DNA from: Oegoconia quadripuncta
Taxonomy: Eukaryota > Arthropoda > Insecta > Lepidoptera > Autostichidae
Assembly (NCBI GenBank): GCA_949316235.1
Contig: OX438748.1
Location: 33,722,836 to 33,786,835, forward strand
Direction of reading: 5' to 3'
Length of the DNA: 64,000 nt
Made by a program: the position numbers and the translations under genes. The notes under the pieces are model-generated. The model was not told the DNA's origin and searched no databases. It saw only the letters and a program-made list of their open reading frames with translations. Shown here piece by piece: positions 13,101 to 25,100 of this stretch; the first letter of the stretch is position 1, and every line of letters begins with the position of its first letter.

Positions 13101-16100
13101 CGTGACTAAAACCATTAACGACGACAGTGACGACCTGTTTGGTGTAGTGGTCAGAAATTCTGCTGCTATACCAAAAGGTCGCGGGTTCGAATCCCGCTAG
13201 GGGCATATGTTTGTATGATGAATACAGACATGTGTTCCCGAGTTATGGATGTTTTTCATTTACATATGTATTTATTTACAAAAAAATAAATATTTGTGTA
13301 GTTTATCAACCATCTGGTATCTATAATACAAGCCTAGTTGCTTAGTGTGGAACTAGATGGCGCAGTGTGTATGTGTAAAAAAAAAAATTAAGAGTCAGAC
13401 AGTCATCAGGCTGATATTAACTAATTCACACTGACACCGTGTGGGATTGTGTTGTTGTGTGTTGGATTATTGTCTCTTAGGTATTGAAGCCAACAAGGTT
13501 ATTTAATCAAAGCCTCATTTACTTTAATTTGAAGAGAATCTGCGAACAGATTTTTATAATTTTAAAACTCTCATAGGTACGACCTATTCGAATTTTTATA
13601 AAGACGATCGATATTACATTAAAGAGAAACTTGGACTTTATTATTAATTACACTTTACTAACAGGTTAAAAAATTTAAATTTGTTAAACGCATCATCTTT
13701 ATCATTAAAAATTAATTGTTTTTTTTTTAGTTGTTAAGGTGCGTAAGAGAGAGGTGCGCAGAGTACACAGCGAATTGTGATGAAATGCAGTTTATTTGGT
13801 AAACTATTTAAATATTATAATTCGCGTCTGCTTGACTAGGCTTCGAAAAGGTAATGGCCGTGATGATCGCGGTGGCGCGCTGCCACTCTTCGTCCCTGCC
13901 TCACCTCGCTTCCTCATAGTGGCGTAGACATTAGTAAAATTTATTATCTTCAACATTTAAGATAGGTACTTCCATTTCCACCATGTATTCGCAAAACCAC
14001 AAAATTTTATTGATACTTTATTTGACATTGTTCTACTGCGTTGTGTAAGAGCGATTACTGTGACGCTGTGGTAATGAGGCGTACTGAAGTGTTTTCCTAA
14101 CTTATTTATAAACAAAAGTTTAACATCTCAATTCAATGCAAACCGTGGTCCTCGTTCGGGAGCAATTTCGGATAGCTTTTAAGGTCATGCATGTATCTAT
14201 AAATACATATAAAGGCAAGAGATCACTCATTCATTTGACTGATAAAACACGAAAACTAGGGATGTTAGCTCCGTAACCGTAACTATCGGATATCCGAAAT
14301 AATAACCTATCCGGAACCGAATCCGATATTAAAGTTTCGAATAAAAATTACCTATTTATATTTTCCTTTTACAATTGCTTAAAAATCTAATATTCGTAAA
14401 TGAAACTATCCGAAAGTAACGAGTAATCCGAAATAATTTCATATCTGTAACCGTATCTGAATGTAATATTATTCCTAAGTCTATATCCGATGTTCCATAT
14501 CCATAACTGACATCCCCTAAGATGTCAGCTAAAAACAGATTTCCCGCAATATTCGCGCTAATTGAAAAAAACTATGGTAAGATTTAGGAAAATTTCCAAA
14601 GGAAAGTTTGGAAATTCCCTCGGGCAATTGATAACTACTTGACGCTTGAAGCTGATATAGGTATGTTGTAGATAGCGATAAATTAGCGATAGAATTCATA
14701 ATTTAGACAGTTAGATGACTATCATAATACGCGGTTTGCAATGGGAAGTGAACCTTGGTGGCGTTGGTATCGCCGGAAGCCGCGTGGTGATGACGTAACA
14801 GTAATATGAGGTCTGCACATCGAAATAGACGGGAACTTTGCTACCAGCCTTCAAAGGAATCGGAGCTCCTCTAAACACATCAACGACTGTTGACAACGAT
14901 AATATCGCCATTGCCCGAGCCACCCTTTACCAAGACTGGCACCGTCCCGGTAGCTAGCAACGCCCACCCGCCCATCTACGACAGGTAGTTTATAGGTAGG
15001 AGGCGATAGTTATGAACGGATTTCCCGACATTCCCACAGGAATGGGAATAACGGGATCGCTATAGGCAATCACTCGCTGAGGAAGATTTTGGAAAGTTCC
15101 CACGAGAAAATTTTAAAATGACCACGATAATAATTATTTGTACTAACCCACTTAATTACTAGTATTGAATTCGGAGGTGATAGGTTTTGCATGGAAGTGA
15201 TCGTTGTTAGCGATAAGGCCGCCTAATTTGTAGTTTCTATAAGATATTTAAATGTACCTTCCTTATTTAAACAATAAAGCGTATTTGGTTGATTGATTGA
15301 CAATTTTTTAGGAACAGTGAAAACGGGATCTTTGCATGTAACAGTCGCTAAGATAGAATTTTGGTTAATTCCCACAAGAAATTTTCACGGGAAAGGGTTC
15401 ATTGCATGTCCAATTTCTATTTATGACGAAGTCGCGGGCGGGAAGCTAGTTTATTTATATTTGTGAGATCATTGTAACCCAGTTATCATCACCAGAGCTC
15501 GGTGTTTGCTTGTGAGGGTAATCCTGTGCGTAAAATTTTACGCAAGGTGACTTGGCTACCCTTATGTTCATCAAGGAACGCTGTACGGTATATGTATAGC
15601 TTATACCAGAGAAAATCATCTAAGACCCAGCAGCAACAGTAATGCCTATTATAGTATACGTGATTATCTGGAAGATAGAGATGCCTGGCTTCAGAAGTGT
15701 ATTAATTCTTCTAGGTCTCTTAATTCTTCCCCCACTCTCGCTGAATTATTACTAAAACAAAATGTAACCGAATGTACCGATGTATTTAAATTTCATCACG
15801 TTACACCATTATGTATTATTAAGACATTTAAATCTTTAAATATGAAAAGGACAGCGGATCTTCATGGTCTATCAGTTAAAATAATTAGTTTTATTATAGA
15901 GGATATTGCTCCTCATTTAGCTATTATCTTCAACCAGTGTACTAATAATGGTGTGTTTCCTGATATGATGAAGCATAGTAAAGTAATTCCGTTATTTAAG
16001 TCTGGTGATACTCAAGTTCGTACAAACTTCCGACCGATCTCAATTTTACCGTCTTTAAGTAAAATATTTGAAAGCTTAATTTTAAATCAATTGCTCTCAC

Positions 16101-19100
16101 ATTTCAATTTGAATAATTTGATTACAACCAAACAATTTGGTTTCACCAAGGGACGTTCGACAACAGATGCCGGTATTGAGTTGTTACAACATATTTTTGA
16201 TGCCTGGGAGGGTTCACAGGACGCCCTTGGCATCTTTTGTGATCTGTCCAAGGCTTTCGATTGCGTCCACCATGACATCTTAATTATGAAACTACACCAT
16301 TATGGCGTCCAGGGCCAAGCACTCAGCCTAATGAAATCATATCTACGTGATCGAATTCAGAGGGTTGATATCAATGGAGAGAGATCATCAGGATCTGCAG
16401 TTAGCATGGGCGTACCGCAGGGTTTCAATACTGGGACCATTCCTCTTTTTAGTTTATATCAACGATTTACCTCACATCGCTAAGGAAAGACACGAGATCG
16501 TATTGTTTGCTGATGACACTTCTTTAATATTTAAAGTTGACAGATATCAATTAGCATATGACGAAGTGAATAATGCTGTCTCAAAAATAGTCGAATGGTT
16601 CACAGTCAATAACTTGCTCCTTAATGAGAACAAAACGAAATGTCTTAGATTTTCATTACCTAATGTTGAACAGGTTGCCACCAAAATAATAATTAAACAT
16701 GTACAGTTGGAACTTGTGGACACAACTGTATTCCTTGGTATGACTTTAGATTCTCGGTTACAGTGGGGACCCCATATTAAAAAACTAATGAAAAGACTCA
16801 GTTCTGCCGCATATGCTGTTAAGAAAATTCGAAATATCTGTGATATTGAAACAGCGCGCTTAGTCTACTTCAGCTACTTTCACAGCTTGATGTCATATGG
16901 TATCTTGCTGTGGGGAAACGCTGCTGATACAGATAGCATATTTCTCTTACAGAAACGAGCTATTCGTGCAATTTATAAATCAAGGTCAAGAGATACATTA
17001 AGACAAATATTTAAAGAAATTAATATTTTAACATTTTCGTCACAATATATATATGAAAATCTTGTATATGTTAAGAGAAATATATATTCATTTGAGAAAC
17101 ATTGTGACCGACATAATGTCAATACAAGGAGCAAAAATCAATTAGCTGTACCTTTTAGTAGACTTAGTAAAGTTAATAAGTCATTCAGAGGTCAATGTGT
17201 GCGCTTCTACAACAAGGTTCCCATGGATATACGGAATCTTCCGCTTAATAAATTTAAACTTATTATAAAACAAAAATTATGTAAAAAGGGATATTACAAA
17301 ATTTCAGACTATATTAATGAAAGTAATCCATGGGATTAAACGGCTCCTCTACACGATATATAAAATTGTTGTAACCTTTCTTGATTGTATATGATTTATT
17401 GAAAAGAGACAAACCCTCTGAGTTTCTCGCTAGCTCTTCTCAGTAGTGGTCGCGTTCCGAGCTAGTGGTAGTTTAAAAAACAAATGACGTTCATAAGTGC
17501 ATATTGTATTGCCTACATGAATAAATGATTTTCATTTTCATTTTCATTTTCATTTATTTTGTAGCGGAAAATGCCACTACAGCAACATCTTACTTATAAA
17601 TGAAAGACAATGTTATACCTACCAAACCTACCTACCATAGCTTTAAGGAAATTGACAATGCCCATTTACAGCAGCTAGTTATTATGAAGACTGACAGAGC
17701 CTCTTTACAGCAGCTACATTACCCTAAATTATTTAAATATCCTTTTATTTTATAGATGTATGTAATTCGTAATTAGGTATACCTTTGAAATTAATTTATT
17801 GTTTTACATTATTGTATCATTTTGTAATGGATATGTCCAAGTGCTCGGAAGATGCCTTTCTTTTTTTTTTAATGCACAACCGGTTGGTGCTTGACCTCAA
17901 TCACACCTGATGTTAAGTGAAGATGAGGTCAAAGGTGGAAGCTTACTGACCCGGAAACCCCAATACATTTGGGGGACTGGCAATCTTATCTCTGACAACC
18001 GGAACACAACAATGCTACTTGGCGGCAGATTTAGATAAGATGGTGACTGACTATTTTAAGTGTACCCTGTGTACCTACAAAATAAAGCATTTTTTGATTT
18101 TGATTTTGATTTTGGTGGTAGCTAGCCAGCCGGACATTTAAAATGCCTTACCACCAACCAAACCGAGTATTTAAACATGTACTTTCCGCTGGGGATCGAA
18201 CCCGCAACCTCTGAATCGTAAACCCAATGTTGTTTACATTGCGCCACGGAGGCGGTTGCCTATAGAAAAAATAAGTTTTTTTTAAACACACAGCGCCATC
18301 TAGTTCCACACTAAGCAACTATAGGCTTGTGCTGTGGATACCAGATAGTTGGTATACTACATAAATACATTTTTTTTTGTAAATAAATACTTATTATAAA
18401 TGAAAACATCCATAACTCGGGTACACATGTCCGTATTCATCACACAAACATATGCCCCCAGCGGGATTCGAACCCTCAACCCTTTGGTATAGTAGCCAGA
18501 GTTGCTAACCACTACACCAAACAGGTCGTTAAAGTTTGCTTATGACCATAACGACTCACCTCTTTGTTTACTCTTATAATTCTTTCTCGTGTCCCCAGGT
18601 CTCTGCTCGTGTGATTGGTCGTCGGATGGACCACCAATCATAGCTCGGTATCTCCCGTCCGCTCTGCTGTTAAAATAGGTATTTGTAATTGGGCAAATAA
18701 GATATAACCGTCATTATCATTTATAATATACATAATGTTATGACTTTTATCCTAAATGTGGTGGTCAGAGATGTCCCAAATATAAGCATTTAATGCTTGA
18801 AACAACATCCACGGTTCACCCATCGAATTATACAGAAATGCATTCTTGACTGACAGGAGGTGAGTCTATCGTCGTTTAAACGTGCAACTCAATAGATGTT
18901 TTTTTTTATGATAGGTTGAATCTAATCACATATATCATAGGTAAATCAAATTATAATTTTTTATGTGAATTGATAAAAGTTTCCTTTTAGAAATGTCGGA
19001 AAGTAAGTTCTATAATGGGTAGGTATATTCACCCCTTGAACGTAACATTTTGTTATTACGAAAAATACTTAAAAATAAACAATATAAAAAAAAAAAAAAT

Positions 19101-22100
19101 TATTTCGAACACTTACACCAATCATCTAGTCCCAAACTAAGCAAAGCTTGTACTATGGATACTAGATAACGGATAAACATACATAAATATTTATATAAAC
19201 ATCCATGACTCAGGAATAAATGTTCATATTCATCACACAAACATTTACCCGTCGCGGGATTCGAACCCGCAACCGTTGGTTTCGCTGACAGGGTCACTAT
19301 CCACTACACCAATCGGTCGTCAAATATATTTACATATTTATTAAATTTAAAAATAGGTATACACAAAGATCTTGCTGTACTAGGCGAGTGCTTAAGAAAT
19401 AGTGCGAAATTTTTGTTCTAATTTACGTAACAGAATTAACTAGGTATTTTGTTCCTAATCATTAACAGGATAAATTGGATTATAACTGTTTTTAACTTGT
19501 GTCAAATTTTTGTTAATATTAAATAGAAATTTAAGAATTGTCATATATTACACACAAAATTTCACGAAAAATTATGGTTAATTCAAATTATTTGTATTAA
19601 GTCGTCAATTATAGGGTCGTGTGATCTTTCTGATTAATTCTATAACACGTTGTACTTCCATTATGCTGACGTTATAACTTACCTGTCAGCAAGTGGAGAA
19701 GACGGCTCGTCCAAAGCTTTGTGTCTCTCAATCTCTTCACTGGAGGGAAATTCCCCTGGCCTCGGCTTGACCAGAAGAGTCAGATTGGCGCTAGAACGCC
19801 CGGCCACGCAGGTGTACACCCCGTGGTCTCGGAGTGAGAGAGATGTGATGCGAAGTGCGCCCTGGGTATAAGAGTGATAGATGAAGGAATACGCTAGGAA
19901 CATTTTGTTAAAAATTTGAAAATGAGCTGAAAATATGTACGCAAATGGGAGTCTTTAGATTTTTCTTATACTCAAATAGCGATTAACTTATAACATGTTA
20001 TACCGGATGTCGTGTCGAAAAATGTCGTGTCGTATCAAGTGACCTATCTTTCCTCTTCGGTTCTCAATTGTAGTTAACAGGCATCTCTTCCCCTTTACCA
20101 TCGTTAATATCTTTTCATTAGTGACCTCTCTTGACCAATCAGTTGGATATATCCAAATAGTTTTTGATCGTTTGTAGACAAGGCCTCTATCAATTTATCG
20201 ATAATTAATGTTATATCGACAGCACTCGGGAGCAAAAGAAATTTATAGGTGGTTCATGTAATTGTCTGATTTTATTTAGAAGTAGTACTGCAATCTCGCC
20301 TCCATACTCCTTCCACTGTAACTCCTATAAGCTAGGATCGACAGTGGTACTCGACACGGCGCCTACTGAGGATCTATTACGTAAGTCAATCGATGAGTCC
20401 ATCGTAAACGATTATTACGATCATCGACGTCAAACTCGCGAAATCTTATTACGCATTTCAAACGATTACGAATGCGAGTGTCATCGATACGATTGACGAT
20501 GAATGAATGATCTCTCATACAAAAGTAATAACATCGGCATTACCTATGCACATCGTATACGATTCAAACGTTAACGATAAAGGTGAGTCGGGGTTTACCT
20601 CAATCGTATTCGTATTCACTATAGGTACTAAGAATTCTTATGATTCTTTTGTTATTGCAAAAAAATATTATTTCAAAAACGTGTTTTACGTTTATTAGTT
20701 AAGCTAATGCTCCTACTAATAATTTGTAGAACAAATACCTTTTCCAAAAAGTGAATATTTCGACAAATAACCAACTATTATAAAATTATTTTAATTACAT
20801 GCTGATGTATGAGTCATGTAGATGATCGGAGCATGTATCAAACAATATTTTTAATGGTACCTACGTAATTTTCCAGAAATTTGTCCGAAATGATAATTAA
20901 AGAAGTATTGCCTTTTTGTACAATAAAGCGTTTACAAACAAACAAACAAACAAAGAAGTACAATATTGTTTCATGTAAAATGTTGTTTAATGTTTTACTT
21001 TAACTTAAAAACTTGTTGTTCTTATTACGTAAAAAATGTAGTAACACGATTAGCAATAAACATACTATGGGTTCTTTTACAAATTTTATTGGTCTTGATT
21101 CCCCGATAAAGTCCCGATTTGAATTATTGCTCACTCTCTATTTTCCCACAAATCGAGGAATTTTTTCGTAATTGGCAGCACTGCATGTACAAATTTGGGA
21201 GGTTAGAAATTATGTAATGCAAAAATAGAGTGAGATAACGTTATTCTGCGTATAAGGGCATCTCTTTCTATTGCGCTCTTTTAGCCCAAGGTGTTAACGA
21301 AAAAAGTACACAATAGCGCCGTCTAGTGTCGAGTAGCAATACTTTTGGACAATTACAATATCATTCATTCATTGTATACGAGTGTCAAACGACGACATAC
21401 GTAATGCAGTAACTTTTATACGAGTGGTCGATGATCGTAAACGATGGCCGATGGCCGATTGAAACGTTTAAATTTACGTAATAGGCCCTCTGAAGGTAGA
21501 CGGTGCCCTACGTGACTCTATTGCTACCTTGGACCGCAGGTAATTAAAGAAAGAAATAGGGTGTGTAAGTAAGAAAAAGGTGTCCTACTTCCCCCTTGGC
21601 AAATGAAATGCAACATGGCACTAGGGCCAAGCTCGGCCTCCTGCTTTCGTATACACCACGGACTGCGCCTAGATGCAGTGAGCGTGGCGGTAGCAGAAGG
21701 CTACCGCGAGTAATAGTGCCACTAATACGAATGGCAAAAATGTTTCAATGCTCCGAAGTTGTGTCTGTTTAAAACCAGAGTGGTACTGCAGTGGAGTAAT
21801 AATGATTAACACAATTTGTTTTAAAAAGTCACAAATAAGAAACTAGAGCCAAGTCCCTGGTAGGCGGAATCGTACCCAGAAGGCTGGCCGCATTGCCTCG
21901 CTGTATAGCAAGACTGCTTCGTTGTCCAAAGTATTGGCCAGCCCTCTGTTCGTGCAACGCATGAACTAGGTGCTCAGATAACTCTCTAAAAAGAGCGTGA
22001 GGAGAGTATCTACGCCAAATGGTGCAAATAGGTGATCTCCACTGTGTAGCATTAGTTTGCGACGTCCCCTCTGCGCTAAATATTATCTTTGACCGCACAT

Positions 22101-25100
22101 ACGCACTTTTCGAGGAAAATGCATTGAAAGCTCTCTCCGCTTCCCCTTGCTTCAGATATGGCCTAATTCAAGACCATATAAGGTAAGGAACGATTTTGAA
22201 CGCTGCACCCTTCATTCCGCTCAGTCCCCGTTAAATAGACCGCGTCTGGCGCGAGCGCAGGGAAGGAACGCACGAGTTGGCCAGGGAGTTCCAGCCGGGC
22301 ACCGAGACAGACCGGACGCACATTTGGTCACCGCAGCGGGCTCGCCACAGCGATACCGAGGTCTGAGCTGCACCAGAGGCAACCTCGGGACGAGGACACT
22401 CCAGTGAGCGGCTAAACCTAGTATACGCGTGTACCTAGGTCTCCACGATAGACAATAGTGCGTGGCGTGTTCGAACTTAGTCTACCTCGTGAAAGTGCAA
22501 ACCCAAGCTAGGCGGACATGTATTAGAAATACAAAAACGATATATCTACCTCGTAAAAGTGCTAGACCTAAGCTAGGCGACCTGTATTAGAATTAGAAGA
22601 ACAATAAACGTCTTACAAAATATCGTGGTACTTATTCCCCTTCACCCCATAGGACGCCGAACCCACCCCTGTATTCTAGTGCCCAAAGCAAAGCCCTAAG
22701 TTAGGGGGCACTAGAAAAACCTTAGTTACAACTGAGACCGGAATATGTGCGCCGCTTAACACTAAGTATATATTGGGTCTTTACCTATGAAATTGGAGTT
22801 TTTTTCTTCGTTAATCATATGTACCAATTCCTGCGATTTTCGAAGCTATATCCAAATTTGTTTTTTATTTGGTAAATGGAATATTATTTCAAGGTTTCAC
22901 ATGAAATATTTTTTAATTTCTGGGCTAAATCACATAATAAAAAAAATTTGATCCGAGCTCTTTTCATGTGCTTCCCATAATCATTTCTTAGATTCGCTGA
23001 AACTTTTATAAAGTGGTTACTTTTAAAAATTAACGCTGCCTGTACTTAACCTAATGTTATCCGATAATACACACAAAGTTTAGCTAAATTTGGATTTGCC
23101 GTTCCCCAAAAAAAATCAAAAATGTCTGTATGGAGAAAACAGTCTTAATGAAATTCTTCATACAAAACGCCAATTTCATAGGTAAGGGCCTAATATTTTT
23201 TTTTGTATAAAATTAAGTTACCTTTTTAGAAATCTTGTATTTCTTTGATTTTGTAATGATCTGATGATCCTTCGCCCACTGGATCTTAGTTCTGTTGTAT
23301 CCTTTCACTGGACACTTGATTTTCACTTGGGTTCCGTAGAATATAGTCGCCGAGCCGCCCACCTTTACAGTGACCTATAGGAAAGTATAATTAAATTTTC
23401 CAGCTTCAATTAAGGATATTTGAATTTGAGTGCTTTCATTCTAATTATTTTGTGAAAGTTGAAGACCTGTCTAAATCAGTTACTTGCCAAAAACCATTTC
23501 AAACATACTTGAAATAATATCCATGGGTCACCTATCTCAAAATATATAAAAATGTACAGTCCAATTTAAAATTGCAGTCATAGTCCAATTTCCCAAATAT
23601 TTAATGATTTTTCGAAACCTTTATATTTAAGGCAAGTCTCAAGTACCAATCTCGAGTAGTATGATCTACTGCATAAGCATTAAATATATTTTCTGGTTTT
23701 CATATTTGTTTTTATGCACAATGAGTTAGCACTTGACCTCAATCACGCCTGATGTTAAGTGAAGATGAGGCCGACGATGGAAGCATACTGACCTGGAAAC
23801 CCCATCTTATTGGGGGACTGGTTATCTTATCTCTGACAACCGAAACACAACAATGTTATTAACATTTCTGTTTCGCGGCAGACTTAGATAAGATGGTGGT
23901 AGCTAGTTATAGTCAGGCGGATATTTAAAATGCCCTACCACTAACCAAACCGAGTACTCAAACATGTACCCCGCTGGGGATCGAACCCGCGACCTCCGAA
24001 TCGTAAACCCAATGTTGTTTACATTAAGCCACGGTGGCGGTTAAATCTAAAATGGTCTATCACTGTCACTAACCTTTTTCTTCTTAGGATCATGCTGGAT
24101 GTAAGAGGAGTTTGCCAATGATATCTCAGGCGATGCAGTATCAAGGAGACAGGGCCTCGAGTTGCACGCCTTAGTGGCTGCAGGGCGAGGTGAACCGCAG
24201 AGGGACGCGGGGCGCTCCACCACGTGTGATTGGGCCATTATTTGTTTACACTCGACCTGGTGAACGGATAAGATGCTTATTGCCTCACAGACATAACCTC
24301 ACTGTTACGGCGCTAACGCCTGCCAATTTGATAAGGCAATTATTCAAGCATCCAACTACCTTACCTACATATTACTTTTCTACTGGTCTTTGCGCAAGCC
24401 ACACCTAATTTTTATAGACAACTTTTTTTGGTTATTAAATCGTTTAATTAAAAAGTCGAGTTTTATTTAAAGTAAAATTCCAAATGTCCGCTAAGACACC
24501 TCACTATTCAAAAGCGCGCGAAGGCCAAAATCGTGTCAATTCACTTTACGTTCTCATTTCAAATGTTACATTTTTTCTTTTACTGTGGCCTTTAACCGCG
24601 AAGAGATTATAAAAGATTGAAATTAGAACATTCCTTAAGTTTGCCGTATGTAGTTACTTCCCAGAATTCGTTCCTCATTAGTGACACTATACAATGGTGA
24701 TAGTACAGTGTGTGTTGTTTTTTCAAAATCAACGGGTTCTATTCCTTGCTAGGAATATTGATCCAATTATGCAGTTTTATTATATTTATTTATTTTTATT
24801 TATTTAACACTTTATTGCATATATAAGTATACAAACATACATTAAACAAACGTAGGACTGAAATTACAATACCTACACAAATATATCATAGTTTCGGATT
24901 TGGCCATCCACGTTCACTTTAAAAATTCAGCCTGTATACAAACTAAAGATTCATAAATTAGGTATACGGAATAATAAATATAATAATAAATATCTTTGCA
25001 AATACATACACACAGCGCCATCTAAGCAACTAGGCTTGTATTGTGGGTACCAGTTGGTTGATAAATTACACAAATACATTTTTTTTGTAAATAAATACAT

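Noticed and set aside
19650..19871. Plus-strand 73-codon frame
   Set aside because: It is the shadow of the Ig exon on the minus strand, which has the DxGxYxC signature and good splice sites.
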